Source: Ecdyonurus torrentis (lineage: Eukaryota > Arthropoda > Insecta > Ephemeroptera > Heptageniidae). From it: a stretch of 64,000 nucleotides of DNA. Location of the stretch: assembly GCA_949318235.1 (NCBI GenBank), contig OX439137.1, forward strand, positions 16,546,281 through 16,610,280. Reading direction: 5' to 3'. The notes beneath the pieces were generated by a model. That model made no database searches, was not told the DNA's origin, and was given only the letters and a program-made list of their open reading frames with translations. Shown piece after piece: positions 12,932-25,482 of the stretch. Every line of letters begins with the position of its first letter. Positions within the stretch are counted from its first letter, which is position 1. The translations under genes and the position numbers were made by a program.

Positions 12932-13294
12932 TTTTAATTAAATTATTACTAATTTTATAGCGAATAACTTGACTAATTGCTGTAAACAAAAACAAAAATG
13001 CGGCATCAGCTGGAGAAGAAAAAAAAAAAATAATACAGGGACACCAACATCAAAAAAATTCTCTAACTTTTTATTTCAGTTCAAATATAATTTAAAAACG
13101 TTTTGATACGATTTATTGAAATTAATTTTATTACTAATTAATTTTTTAGTGATTTTCTACAATAATCATCATTTTTTTTTTATTATGTTGGCTAACGTGA
13201 ATAAAAAAGCCCAGTTCAAAACAAATGGCATCGGTAGGGGTAGGTGCACAGGGCGGCGGAAAATTCGTCGAAAATGTGGATATTTCATAGTTTT
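12932..13294. promoter_or_regulatory. Divergent intergenic region, probable bidirectional promoter of DBR1 and the SUN gene
   Basis: Only 363 bases separate the DBR1 start codon (minus) from the assigned SUN-protein start codon (plus). No TATA box placed for either gene is convincing. A 21-codon upstream ORF (ATG 13225, stop 13288-13290) ends four bases before the SUN start codon, so it lies in that gene's probable leader. Head-to-head spacing of this size is typical of shared promoters; activity in both directions is inference. Confidence 0.5.
13225..13290 (+). other. Upstream ORF in the leader of the SUN-domain gene
   Basis: Starts at an ATG preceded by ACAA, encodes 21 residues (MASVGVGAQGGGKF...), and its stop codon lies 4 bases before the ATG chosen for the SUN protein. 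If the transcript starts upstream of 13225, this ORF could reduce initiation at the main start. It is open by chance for only 66 bases, so its use is uncertain. Confidence 0.35.
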
Positions 13295-16200
13295 ATGAAA
13301 CAAAAACCTAATTTCTTCAAGTGTGGACTATTAGTAATTATTTTATGCATAATTATGGTCAGCACGACGTATTATAAAGGTATTACAATGATAATATCAA
13401 AGTAATAATTTAGAAAGAAATTTTCATCCATGCAGTATAATGGCGTCGAATGCGACAATTTTTTTTAAATATTAACGTTATTGTTTTCTGTATTTTCAGG
13501 TTTAATTGTGGGAGTATTGAGCCCTCTTGCAGGGTTATTATCTATCGCACCAGTAGATACTACAAAATTAAAACAAAAAGGTTCAGTGTATCCAGCATTG
13601 GCAAGATCATTTCTACGTCTACTGCCGTTGATTTTGATCAACCTTGGGTTGCTATCTACCATCGGAACAAATGTTCAAAATATTCGGCAAACTGACATTA
13701 CAACATTAATTACAGGTATACATAATATGTGATAACATATTTAATATAATAAAATGCAGGTATAATGGGTGATATTTCCACATATTAATTGGTCTTAGTC
13801 TTAGGTCGACTGTATGTACATACATACGTCACATACGTGCAACGTGCAATCATACATATATATGCATACTTATTGTTAGGTCATGTCGAAGGCGTCCAAG
13901 GCTCTTGTCGCAGCACTTGAAAAAGAAAATGATCTAAGTATAGACCCGTTGCAGCACACATATTTAAGAGCTGCCATTTTTGTTGGTCAGGAATACATAG
14001 GCCAGCATAGGAAAAACATCATTTTTATTTTTTTTTAATAGCAAAAGAAGCTTCAAACTTCAATCAAAGCCTTATTTCTAGCTCCTAATGGGCTCTAAGA
14101 TTATGAGAAAAATTGTTCATTTGAAATACTGTAAACTTTTTATGTGAAAAATTAGGAGAAATGATGTTTCCCCTATGCTGGACAATGCATTGGGCACCAC
14201 AAACATGGCGACTAAGCGCAAGGATGTGCAAGGGGTCTTATAGACATGACCTTGATTGTGTCGTAGTGCTATAGGTTACTTTTGCCCTAATATGGTAATT
14301 TTACATTTTATAGATAGTCTGACCAACAAACTAAAACTCCTGTCATTTTGAGTGACAATACTGTACCCTGAAAGTGGTACAGTATGTATAGACTTTTTGA
14401 AGAGGCAAGATAAAAAATATAATGTATAATTAGGTATATATCATCTCAAGCAGGTACAGCTCTGGCCAAAAGTTCCCGAATGGGGCATCGGCGGCCGCTG
14501 CGTTTTCTCATAAAGATAGCATAGTGTGGTTGTGGTTTACCTATACAAATTGTTCTGAAATTTTTGACCAGAGCTGTACAGTAGTACCGTTTTTGCTTGT
14601 GAGCCATGGTATTTAACATTAAGTTTACCTTTGATGCCTAATTTTAGGCAATAAACTACATACTGTACAAGAAAAACATGATTTTGCATTTTTCCTTACA
14701 TCAAACTGTGAGAGTAACTATCAATAATACCTCTATTTCATTCTTTACTTAAAGGCGTAGAACACCTTGAACAAAAAAGTTGTGTAATATCCTAACAAAC
14801 CTGAAAATCAACGTTGATTTGGCCGGAGGCATTGATTTCTAAATCATTTTCCATTCCCAAAATGCCGCTGCCGGTCACTGACATCACGGCTCGCCCGGTT
14901 TACGCGCGCGAAAACAAGTGAGCTATGACGTCAGTGACCGGCAGCGGCATTTTGTGAATGGAGAATAAATTAGAAATCAATGACTCCGGCCAAATCAACG
15001 TTGATTTTCAGGTTTGTTAGGATATTACGCAACTTTTTTGTTCAAGGTGTTCTACGCCTTTAAGCTTTTCCTCTACACCTCACCAAGAACCTCCTTATAA
15101 TTAGACCATAAAAAATGACAATTTAAATAATGTGTGCCCCAGGTGACCCTACAAGCATGGATATGAAATATGGCCTCACTAAGAAGTATGACTGCCCGGT
15201 GGAATTACAATCACAAGAGCTCTCCGAGGAACAGTCGGAGTTGAAGAACTTTGCTCTGGGAAGTGAAGGTGCCAAAGTCTTGGAGTATCCTACACCTGGC
15301 CACGTCGCCTCATTTTACTTTCTCAACTTTAGACTGCCCTGGTTTATCATCGACTTCAAGTGTGATCCTGCAGTCCTACTACAGGTAAAGGTGCCATCTT
15401 AAAGGCCACAATGAGGGAGATGAATTGAAAATTTTTTGTTCAGTTTATGATATTTTTGGGAAGAGCTTTAAAAAATTTTGAGGTGCTATTTTTTCTTAGG
15501 ACGATTGGAGCATGCGAAGTATTTTTAATTAATTTTAAAAAATCGGCCTAGAAAGCCTGTGACGTCATCAGTCCACTTTTTTCTTGGCAAATACTAATCG
15601 TTCGAGGTTGAGTAACCAGTTTAATGAAATCAGCTCAAATTAGATGCTGTTTTTGTGGTAAAAAAAAATATAGAAAAAAAAACTTTCTATTTAATTAAAT
15701 TAAAATTAACTCCTGCACCACAAACTCTATTCTCTCAAGATCCTAGTTAACATTATAGTATAAATTATACTTTATAGAAAACAGGTACTGGTAAAACTGT
15801 TTTAATGGACCACTTGCAGTGAACAAACTATATTTTAAGAAAATTTAAAAATTCTTTATGCAATTCTCATAGAAAAATAAGGAAGTCTACACAAAGTTAA
15901 CCCCTAGGTTTGAATACATCATTTGAAAGAGAAAAAGTAGTAGATAAACTTGGCATAGGCAATTACCTGCAAAAATGATGTTTTATTTAATATAAGAAGA
16001 AATAAAAAATTTCAATTTCCAACCCTTTGCCGACTATGACATCATTTGTTTACATCTGATTTTCAATTGTCTTCTGGATTTCAAACGATCCCATTGTTGA
16101 AAGGCGGCCGTTGGCAGTTATTTTTTTTTTAATTTGTAGCAGTTGCATGAAATCCAGAAGACAATTGAAAATCGGATGTAAACAAATGACGTCATAGTCG

Positions 16201-18246
16201 GCAAAGGGTTGGGAATTGAAATTTTTTATTTCTTCTTATATTAAATAAAACGTCATATTTCCAGGTAATTGCCTATGCTAAGTTTATCTACTACTTTTTC
16301 TCTTTCAAATGACGTATTCAAACCTAGGGGTTAAGTTCGTGTAGACTTCCTCATTGATAAATTTGAAAAGAAATGTTAGGAAAAACGAAAAACCATCCAC
16401 TGGTCTTACCATAGTGAAGAGAGTCCCATAGTTTGGTGACAAATCTTGCTAGCACAAAGATAAAAAATAAACACATTGGAACAATTTTGCAATAAACTCA
16501 AAGAGAGATGGAGTGTCTTCATCAGTCATTACAGACTTGGAGAGAAACTATGAATGATGATTCATAATTTTTCTCCAAGTGCACATGTATGTATATTAAA
16601 TAATAATTAGGCCGTATTGTATTTTGCAGCCAGAGAACATGGAGCTGTTCTCGTACATGGGTTGGAAAGGCAGCTTCATGGTAGAGCTATCAGAGACGAC
16701 GTCGTCACTCAAAGTTTTGTCACTGACACACCCTGACAGTGAACAACTGACCAAGCCAAGAGACCTCGCAGTGCACGTAAGTTGTCACAAAACTAAAAAA
16801 AAACTTTAAGCTTAAATACAGTGGTCGTTTCGTATCACAATTCTTATCCCACCCGTGATAGCGTCCATAAAGTTAGCATTGTCTAAACTTTATCACTGCG
16901 CTAAGAAAATTACTAAGAGAGGACAGCTGTCCTAGGCTTAACAGAGAATCGACAACCTCATGTTGTAGACAGAAGTACAATAAAAGTCCCGCTAAAAATA
17001 CCCAAACTTTAGCAAAAAAAAAAAAAAAAAAAAAAAGACTGTCAAAATACTCTTAGCCAATGAGATAGCTCCAATTTTGTGGGTAGCCAATCATTTAGCT
17101 AGTTTGGTGGCAAATCTTGCTAGCACAGATATAAAAAACTAACACATTGGAAATATTTCAGCAATAAACTACAAGAGAGATGGAGTGTCTTCATCAGTCA
17201 TTACAGACTTGGAGATTGAATGATCATTCTATCTCCAAGTAAAAAAAAACTTTAAGCTTAAATACAGTGGTCGTTTCGTATCGCAATTCTTATCCCACCC
17301 GTGAATGATCATTCAATTTCCAAGTCTGTAATGACTGATGAAGACACTCCATCTCTCTTGTAGTTTATTGCTGAAATATTTCCAATGTTTTAGTTTTTTA
17401 TATCTGTGCTAGCAAGATTTGTCACCGCACTATGGGACTATCTTCACTATGGTAAGGCCAGTGCTGGTTTCTCAATTTTATCAAAAATTGTTATATTATA
17501 ATGTTAGGACCTAATTAATTAAATGATTTTCAGTTCTCTGACAACCTCAAGTCTTGGTTTTATGTTGGTAGCTTCACATTTGATCTGCACTCGGAATCTA
17601 CCCAGTACTTCTATCTGCAGGTACATAATGATAAGAGACCAGAGTTTGGCATAACGATGAAATGAAAAGTATTTTAGTCTTGCTAGCACACAGCTAGATA
17701 TTGTATAATATTAAAGCCCTTGTCAACTTACTGCTTTATCATTTAGAATACTAGATTGATAATTACCATACCTTATTATCCATGAATTAGACACCAACAC
17801 GTTGATTTTGTATTTATTCATTTTGATGGTTATTTCACGCATCTGATGACACAATATACCGATGGGGCCGTGGTGGCGTGCAAAGAACTTAAGGTAGGGG
17901 CTTAAATTTATCACGTGACCAGAGCGGTGACTGATTGGTGGTGGTACATTGTGACGTCAGATGCTTGAAATAACTGTCAAAATGAAAATAAATAAAAAAT
18001 CAACGTGGTGGTATCTAATTCATGGATAATAAGGTATGGTAATTATCAATCTGGTATTCTAAATTAAAAATAAATAAATATATAAATAAAAAAGTTTGCA
18101 AGGGCTTTAATGTTTCTATTTTATATTTTCAGAGTGCTGGAGTATCCAAGATTCTTCCCAAAGTTGGCTACGTCAAGATTGAAATTCTCAGCAACTGGGG
18201 TAACGTTGACTATACCACTCTGTCTAGCATTGCTCTCTTAGGATAG
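13295..18246 (+). CDS. SUN-domain protein, six exons, 296 aa (SUN3/SPAG4-like, divergent)
   Basis: SUN proteins sit in the inner nuclear membrane and bind KASH peptides in the perinuclear space to couple the nucleus to the cytoskeleton. Exons: 13295-13379, 13500-13715, 15143-15384, 16630-16776, 17534-17620, 18133-18246; all borders are AG/GT and phases join (891 nt). Residues 11-27 form a transmembrane segment right after a short N-terminus. Residues 30-47 and 66-80 are further hydrophobic stretches. Residues about 136-296 follow the SUN-domain plan: NFALGSEGAKVLE, then a glycine-containing strand (GWKGSFMVELSE), PRDLAVH, VGSFTFDLHSE, and the C-terminal signature VKIEILSNWGNVDYTTL. Unusual points: the very short nucleoplasmic end, extra hydrophobic segments where a coiled coil is expected, and loss of the usual tyrosine-cysteine pair in the last strand (YTTL in place of YTCL). 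The start is the first ATG that keeps phase with exon 2; an upstream coding exon cannot be excluded. The short form resembles testis-type SUN proteins, but this is inference. Confidence 0.82.
14455..14578. mobile_element. TA-type MITE (CAGCTCTGGCCAAAAGTTC ends), mariner-like
   Basis: 124 bp between TA dinucleotides, inverted ends CAGCTCTGGCCAAAA / TTTTGACCAGAGCTG. The second copy is at 23359-23482. It lies in an intron of the SUN gene. Confidence 0.75.
14749..15063. mobile_element. TTAA-type MITE family 2 (AGGCGTAGAACACCTTG ends)
   Basis: Flanked by TTAA, with about 130-bp arms repeated in inverse. The second copy is at 21888-22202, with the left TTAA lost. TTAA duplication points to piggyBac-type mobilisation. 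Confidence 0.75.
15879..16353. mobile_element. Foldback element family 3
   Basis: Arms of about 200 bases, including GAAGTCTACAC / GTGTAGACTTC and TTTACATCTGATTTTCAATT-type text, flank a short centre. The second copy is at 26985-27446. It lies in the intron between SUN exons 3 and 4. Confidence 0.75.
16364..16605. mobile_element. Foldback element family 1, half copy
   Basis: Carries GAGATGGAGTGTCTTCATCA and GCTAGCA arms. Fuller copies lie at 22358-22738, 38055-38433 and 48249-48585; 17097-17500 and 18670-19386 are rearranged. Confidence 0.6.
16809..16942. mobile_element. MITE with AGTGGTCGTTTCGTA end
   Basis: About 130 bp from TTAAATACAGTGGTCG to CTAGGCTTAA. Another copy, in opposite orientation, is at 52347-52483, and a fragment is at 17250-17300. 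Confidence 0.5.
17097..17500. mobile_element. Foldback element family 1, rearranged
   Basis: Two arms with ATTACAGACTTGGAGATTGAATGATCATT text surround a fragment of the 16809-16942 element. It lies in the intron before SUN exon 5. Confidence 0.6.
17711..18110. mobile_element. TTAA-type MITE family 3 (AGCCCTTGTCAACTTA ends)
   Basis: Flanked by TTAA, with long inverted arms including ATTATCCATGAATTAGACACC. It sits in the last SUN intron; another copy (18267-18652) follows 20 bases after the SUN stop codon. Further copies: 37223-37563, 47137-47704, 53124-53505 and 55918-56303. Confidence 0.8.
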
Positions 18247-18266
18247 GCATTAACATTTAGGATATA

Positions 18267-18652
18267 TTAAATCCCCTGTCAACTTACTTTTTATCATTTA
18301 GAATAGTAGATTGATTACTGTAAATTAACATAGCTTATTATCCATATTTTGTATTTATTTTCAATTATTTTCATTTTGACGATTATTTCACGTATCTGAC
18401 ATGACAATGTACCGCCGCCAATCACAGTCACCGCTCTGGTCAAGTGATAAATTTAAGCCCCTCCCTCAAGTTCTTTACCCCTATCACAGCGCCGTCAGTA
18501 CATTGTGACGTCAGATACGTGAAATAACTGTTAAATGAAAATGCATACAAAATCAACATGTTGGTGTCTAATTAATGGATAATAAGGTATGGTAATTATC
18601 AATCTAGTATTCTAAATGATAAAAAAAAAAAGTAAGATGACAAGGGCTTTAA
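18267..18652. mobile_element. TTAA-type MITE family 3, just downstream of the SUN stop codon
   Basis: Begins 21 bases after the SUN stop codon, so the 3' end of that transcript probably lies in this element. TTAA is present at both ends. Confidence 0.75.
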
Positions 18653-18669
18653 GGAAAACATCACAGGTA

Positions 18670-19386
18670 TGATAAATTTGAAATAAAATGATAGAAGAAA
18701 CCAGCAAAGTCCTTACCATAGTGAAGAGAGTCCCATAGCTTAGTGACAAATCATGCTAAATATTTCAGCAGAGAGATGGAGTGTCTTCATCAGTCCTTAC
18801 AGACTTGGAGAGATCATTCATAGTTTCTCTCCAAGTCTGTAAGGACTTCAAAAAGCTCCTCCATTTCTCTTGAACAGTAGTTTACTGCCCGATTGCTATC
18901 CATTGTGTTAGTTTGTTATATCTGTGCTAGCAAGGTTTGTCACCAAACTATGGAACTCACTGATCTATATAATAAGGATAGAGCATTGCTATACTCCCGC
19001 TATAGGCAGCAGTGAAGAGAAAGTTGGTAGCGGCGCGTTCTTCAATTTTTATCGCAAACGGCAGAATTGCGGGAACTGTAAGGGCAGTAAAAAATTTAAA
19101 ATCCACCCTGGCAGTTGGATTGGTGGAGAGTAGGCGGCGTGTGAGGGGTGATTGGGTGAAGGGTAGCTCAGGGTGAACAAGGGGAGGGAAAAACGCTGCC
19201 AGATTGACGAGTTTGACAGCCCTAATTTTGTTAAGCATCGGGCAACATTGCATTTTGCCGTTTGCGATTTACTTCCAGCTGACTAAAATTTTCTTCAAGC
19301 GGCAAGAGCCTGTATCTCCCCCTGATGGAACTCTCTTCACGTGCTGGTTTCTCCAAGCAGTTTTCTTTCAAATTTATCATGCATAT
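18670..19386. mobile_element. Foldback element family 1 split by another insertion
   Basis: The left part stops at CCAAACTATGGAACTC near 18960 and the right part resumes at GGAACTCTCTTCAC near 19326, so 18960-19330 is an insertion. The insertion shares blocks with 2985-3110. Confidence 0.55.
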
Positions 19387-19409
19387 ATCAATCATAATAA
19401 AGAAACGGC

Positions 19410-19795
19410 TAGAGTTACTTACCACATTAGAAGTTGTATGGAGAGGTTGAGGTCTCACGTGATACAGTGTTTTGTTATAAAAAAGTTCATTTTATAACAG
19501 AGCTTTTCCCTTATATTAATGACATTATCAATCATAGAAGAAATTTACTTGAGTACAGTACAGTACAAAAGACATGCTCAGTTATGTGCTCAAGTAAATC
19601 TCTTCTTTGATTGACAATGTCATTACAATGACAAATGCTCTTAGTTATAAAATAAACTTTTTTATAACAAAATACTGTGCCACGTGAGACCTCGACCTCT
19701 CCATACAACTGCTACTGTGGTAAGTAAGACCATGCTGGTAATTCTATCCTTTTCTTTATTATTATTGATCCTAGCCATAATATTTTTTTTTCCTT
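19410..19795. mobile_element. Foldback element family 2
   Basis: Self-complementary copy with CACGTGAGACCTCGACC near one end and its inverse near the other. It follows the family 1 element directly. Confidence 0.55.
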
Positions 19796-20002
19796 AAATA
19801 AACATCTTTTAATCCTAACCTCTAACTAACAAACATGTTATTTAATTTGTGACTGATATATTGAGATAATAGACAAAATGTAAAGTGGCCTTAATGCTCT
19901 TCGTACACCCTGTTCTCTGCTCCTAAAATGATGATCGCCTTTGGTTATTCAAATGGCATGCGCATTTTTTGGTGCAAGAGAACAGGGTTTACGAACAGCA
20001 TT

Positions 20003-21330
20003 CTTAAAGTTGTGTCACCATATTTTTTCACACACCATTTTTCAAAATTCTCATTTTCATAATTCTCAAAATTCCATTGCAACAAATAAAAATAATTTTT
20101 AAACAATTAAAAATCAATAAGTGTGACCAAATCAATGTTGATTTTCAGCTATGGTAAGATATCATTTTAGAAAAATTATTTTCTAAGTTTTCCAAGCATT
20201 TAACAATTTTTAATAGTCGTGGAAAACCGAAAAATACACCAGTTTTCTTAATTTGTGTAAAAAAAAAAAGAGATTTTTTTGGTTTCTTTTATTAAATCAT
20301 ATGCAGGAATAAAAATAAAATTTGCCAAGAATTTTGAAAAAGGTCCAATTAAGTACAACTCATAAAAGTTCTTACATTTTAAAAATTAAAATGTTGAATA
20401 ATTATAATACTCTGTTCACATCAAAGACTAAAATGGCTGTAATTAAAAAAAAAAAAAAAAAGTTAATTATTAAATGTTGTAGTTTTTACTCTATAAACAA
20501 AATAATTATTTGATCTCCTAGGGTACAAAAATCTATCTTTAAAAATTTATTTAAACTTTTTCCTTATGAATTAAATCAATACCAAAGAAAATGATAGAAT
20601 TAGCAGCGCTGGCCTTAGCACAGTAGAAGAAGTATGGAGAGGTCGAGGTCTCACGTGGCACAGTGTTTTGTCATGAAAAAGTTCATTTCATAACTGAGAG
20701 CTTTCCTCATAATATATATTAATGAATGAAATTATCAATCAAAGAGATCAAATAATTTGTATAGGTATTATTTAAAGTTATGTTGTTGTATTCTCAGAGT
20801 TTAATTGTTTTAGTTATTTTCTCTTAGCTATATAGCTGAGAAATATTTATTTTATTTTTGTATTTCTTAAAATTGTAAGAAAAAACTACAATAAAAAATA
20901 ATTGCCTGAAATACTTATAGCTGAATTTTTCTATAAATTCCATTAAAAAAAAAAACAGTAGGTAAGAATTTTAAGATAAAATCTGTCAAATTTTTTTTAA
21001 TTTAACCAACTTTAATTTTTTTAAAATTAGAAACTTTAGTCAAGAAATAATAAAATTTAAAGAGTAAGCATCCTGGGTTAATTTATTTATTTTAATTCAG
21101 GTCATATTATTATATAATTTTATTTTAAACAGTACTATGTACATTTTTAAATACTTGAATAGCATGTGTTAGCTCTATTACATAGTGGTTGCTCTTGTTA
21201 TACAAGAATTTTTAGATACATAATTTGAACATGTAGGAATACAAGAAATGTCTGAGTGATTTCTTAATAAAATATTATTCAATAAATATTAGGAAAAAAA
21301 ATCGTCTTTGCAATAGTTGATAATTAAACA
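20003..21330. other. AT-rich region without recognisable genes
   Basis: Holds a family 2 fragment (20600-20760) and homopolymer runs. The text AACATGTAGGAATACAAGAA at 21229-21248 recurs near 22850, a sign of local duplication. I see nothing else. Confidence 0.5.
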
Positions 21331-21332
21331 GA

Positions 21333-21770
21333 TTTTATAGAAAAACACATAAATAGATAGGAAATGCAAATCAAAGAAAAATGATAGATTAATAATTAAA
21401 GCACGTTATTATTGAAAATTATGACGCGGAAATCTTTAATTAACATAGATACAACAATAGGAGGACGCAAAATTGCAAGCTCAAGGCTGCTAATTAGAGA
21501 ATTTTACTGCCGTGATGTGATGGTTTCTTTCTTATAATTATATTAAATAGATTGGAAAAATTGGGGAATGGGAGATAGTATGAGCTTATACATGGACGCG
21601 AGGTAGAGAAAATATTCTAACCCAGGCCGCTTTGTAGAAAGCAAGCTTCATTTGAAAAAAGGGGAATTTTGGCTTGCATATTGGTTTGGACGGCTTGAGC
21701 ATTGTGCATACTATCTCCCATTCCCCAAATTTTCCTTTCATATCTATGTGTTTTTCTATCAAATCTTTTT
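21333..21770. mobile_element. Foldback element with GGGGAATGGGAGATAGTATG arms
   Basis: Arms include TTGGGGAATGGGAGATAGTATG / CATACTATCTCCCATTCCCC. A second copy is at 57800-58080. Outer ends read TATAGAAAAACACATA / TATGTGTTTTTCTA. Confidence 0.6.
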
Positions 21771-21887
21771 AAAATATTATTCATTTTATAAAATATACCT
21801 ATACAAAAGACAATGAAGTAAATAATATTTATAAATTAATTTAAACTAATATTACTGTATATATCATATATTATGAGATATATGATG

Positions 21888-22202
21888 AAAGGCGTAGAAC
21901 ACCTTGAACAAAAAAGTTGTGTAATATCTTAACAAACCTGAAAATCAACGTTGATTTGGCCGAAGTCACTGATTTCTAATTTATTTTCCATTCACAAAAT
22001 GCCGCCGGCGGTCACTGACGTCACAGCTTGCCTGGTCCACTCGCGCGTAAACCGGGCAAGCTGTGACGTCAGAGACCGCCAGTGTCATTTTGTTAATGGA
22101 AAATAAATTAGAAATAAATTACTCCGGCCAAATCAACGTTGATTTTCAGGTTTGCTAGGATATTGCACAACTTTTTTGTTCAAGATGTTCTACACCTTTA
22201 AG
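21888..22202. mobile_element. TTAA-type MITE family 2, second copy
   Basis: Same arms as 14749-15063, with two TGACGTCA sites around the centre. The right end keeps TTTAA; the left TTAA is gone. Confidence 0.72.
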
Positions 22203-22357
22203 AAAAATAAGCCATAATTATATAATATTGCTGTTAGGTATGATATATATGTTCCTAATAATAAAATATTCTTATTATAAAATATATACAAAAAATTAAG
22301 TAAATAATATTAATAAAGTATCTTTATACCTATAGGGGGTAAGCCATTGCTGTTAGG

Positions 22358-22738
22358 TACGATAAATTTGAAAGAAAATGCTAGGAGGAACCAGCGCTAG
22401 TCTTCATAGTGAAGAGTGCCATAGTTTGGTGACAAATCTTGCTAGCACAGATATAAAAAACTAGCACATTGGAAATATTTCAGCAATAAACTACAAGAGA
22501 GAGATGGAGTGTCTTCATCAGTCATTATAGACTTGGAGATTGAATGATCCTTCATATTTTCTCTCCAAGTCTGTAATGACTGATGAAGACACTCCATCTC
22601 TCTTGTAGTTTATTGCTGAAATATTTCCAATGTTAGTTTTTTTATATCTGTGCTAGCAAGATTTTCTCCATGGGACTCTCTTTAATATGGTAACACCCTT
22701 GCTGGTTTCTCCTAGCATTTTATTTCAAATTTATCATA
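22358..22738. mobile_element. Foldback element family 1, near complete
   Basis: Outer ends GATAAATTTGAAAGAAAATG / CATTTTATTTCAAATTTATC, with an inner hairpin around CTCCAAGTCTGTAATGACTG. Confidence 0.65.
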
Positions 22739-23025
22739 TAACAATGACAGTTTATTTTCCTTGATATATCCAATTACATATAATGAAAGAATTGTGAAAG
22801 ATTATGAATTAATATGTTAATGAAGGAATTTTTAGATACATCATTTTGAACATGTAGGAATACAAGAAATATACCTGTCTGATTTCTTAATAAAATATTA
22901 ATCTTATTATAAAATAAATACAAAAAATTAACTACAGTAAATAATAATTATGAACTAACTTTATGCAGTAAACTTCCGATTTTGTGAAGTTTAATTCTGT
23001 GAATTTTTTGATTTTGTTAAGGAAG

Positions 23026-23356
23026 TAGGGTACCGACCTTATATCTCAAAAACTAGAAGTGTTTTGGGTCTAAATTTGATGTCATTGTGTAGCTAAGGGT
23101 CACACCTAGCCGTAATAAAAATTTTATGATGTTTGACCGTCCCAAAAAAAAAGAAGAAAATTATTGAAATTAACATTGGGCCTTATGGGCTTAAAATTTC
23201 AAATAAACATATAAAATTAATTTGCACAGTGACCCCCCAAATTTTTTATATATTTGAAATTGTCTCAAGCTGAAGTGTCATTGTGCAAAATTTCAGATTT
23301 TTTTGATGAGAAAAGTTTGAGTCTAAAATGACCAACGTCAGTCCCCTACTTCCTTA
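23026..23356. mobile_element. AGTAGGG-ended MITE, uninterrupted copy
   Basis: Serves as the empty-site reference for the nested insertion at 1629-1869. It is followed three bases later by the mariner-like MITE 23359-23482. Confidence 0.65.
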
Positions 23357-23358
23357 AG

Positions 23359-23482
23359 TACAGCTCTGGCCAAAAGTTCCCGAACGGGGCAGCGGCGGCC
23401 GCTGCGTTTTCTCATAAAGCTAACATAGTGTGGTTGCGGGTTGCCTATGCAAATCGTTCAGGAACTTTTGGCCAGAGCTGTA
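23359..23482. mobile_element. TA-type mariner-like MITE, second copy
   Basis: 124 bp including TA at both ends, the same length as the copy at 14455-14578, with a central GCGGCCGC. Confidence 0.75.
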
Positions 23483-23518
23483 CATTATCAGTTGGGTCTG
23501 CAGCATTATATAAGCATG

Positions 23519-23790
<272 letters not shown>

Positions 23791-24312
23791 ATGTCAAAGC
23801 TCGATCATGATTGTGTAAAATTCAATTTTGTGTATAAAGTTAGTATTAGGCCTATATAGTTAGTTATATTTGTTAGTGCAAATATTAAATAAAATATTAA
23901 TTAATACTGTTCAATAAAAAATCATAAAAATTGATTTTTTTTTTTTTTTTTTTTTTTTTACAAAAGCTATAACACCATCTAAATAGATTCCTGAATCTTA
24001 TAATTTATTGCTCAACAATGATCACCATTCACAACTATTGTTTCATACTTTCATGTTTCCTATGATTATGTTTCTTCAAACCAGAGGCTATCTTATAACC
24101 TAGCTTACAAATGTTACAACTATAAATCTTATCTGAATGCGAGCTCTTACGTAATGTTTACAAACTTCAGGAAGAACTTCAAATGTTTCCTCACAAAAAC
24201 CACACTTGCGAGTTTTATTCAATATATTATGATTGTACTTGATGCGAGTCAGTAAATATTGTTTAAGTTTGGCCACGTAATCACATATAGAGTACATTCA
24301 AATTTTAAATAA

Positions 24313-24330
24313 CTATGAACTGTACTCCCC

Positions 24331-24361
<31 letters not shown>

Positions 24362-24813
24362 GGTTTAAACGGCCAAATATTGTGCCAAATTGGTATATTC
24401 ATTTAAACCTTTTAAACCCTTTACACCAAAAATTGTACTGTTTTTTACAGTTTAAAGGGTGTAAAAGGTTTAAATTAATATACCAAATGTACTAATTTGG
24501 CACAATATTCAATATTTTAATATACCTTTTAAACCCCCCCCCCCTTTTTTTTTTTTCAAGGGTTATGTGTAGAGAACTTAAACAGAGAAGTGACATCCCA
24601 ATGTGTTAGGCAGACCCACAACACTCCTTTCTTTAAACTTGGCAATGCTGCAGACAAAATTACTATAGCGCGCTCTCTGATTGGTGCCTTGATTTGGCCA
24701 TTTCTGGCCTCTGATTGGTGCTTCAAAAAGCAACATTGCCAAGTCAAAACTGTTGAGTGTTGCAGTCTGCCTAAATAATTGGGGATGTCACTTCTCTGTT
24801 AAAGTTCTCTACT
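24313..24813. mobile_element. Two MITEs inserted in the unit A finger remnant
   Basis: 24355-24535 is a hairpin (GGTTTAAA..., TTTAAACC...) and 24570-24811 is the TA-type element with GAGAACTT ends. The finger sequence continues on both sides. Confidence 0.65.
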
Positions 24814-25249
24814 GATGTGTTCATATAGGAGTACTCTAGTTTTGAAATATTTGTCACAGAAATTACACTTGTGAGTTTTGTTCAATTTATGATGCCGCCT
24901 CATATGAATGAGTAAATATGTTTTACAATTTGACACATGATCACATTGGCCTCATAGAAATTTTGTATCACTATGGACAAATTTATGATTTCAGAAAAAA
25001 TTTCAACTGAATTCCCCTGAAAAATCAAGTAACAAGAAGAAGAACATAAATAAAAAAATAAAAAAAAAAAGAAAAAGAAAGAAAAAAAAAAAGAAAGTTT
25101 TGAGTAATATTTGTTACCAAATTTATTGATTCTGCTGCTTTGATTGAACATAAAAAAACATTACATCCAAGTCAAGGTAACAATTGTGATTTCTGTAACA
25201 ACTGTTTCAAAAACAGTAAACTGCTATTTCGACATACACTTCTCTGCTT

Positions 25250-25482
25250 TTAAAATTACCCATCAAAGGGAAGCCACTTTCTTTAGAAAATGGTCAACAT
25301 GTCAACGTTAGTGACAGCAGTGTTGCCAGATTTAACCTTCACTAATGAAGCTCATGCATGTGTTCCGTGAGGTTAAATCTGGCAACACTGCTGTCACTTA
25401 AGATGACATGTTGACCATTTTCTAAAGAAAGCGGTATCGCTTTTAATGGGCAATTTTAAAAGCGGAGGAGTGTACTTCTATA
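25250..25482. mobile_element. Palindromic MITE (AATGGTCAACATG / CATGTTGACCATT arms)
   Basis: Uninterrupted 230-bp palindrome with GCAGTGTTGCCAGATTTAACC. Halves of the same element flank other insertions at 33238-34110 and 42585-43295. Confidence 0.65.

Noticed and set aside
19204..19497. ORF of 97 codons on the plus strand downstream of the SUN gene
   Set aside because: It crosses the border of two transposon fragments and has no homology I recognise.
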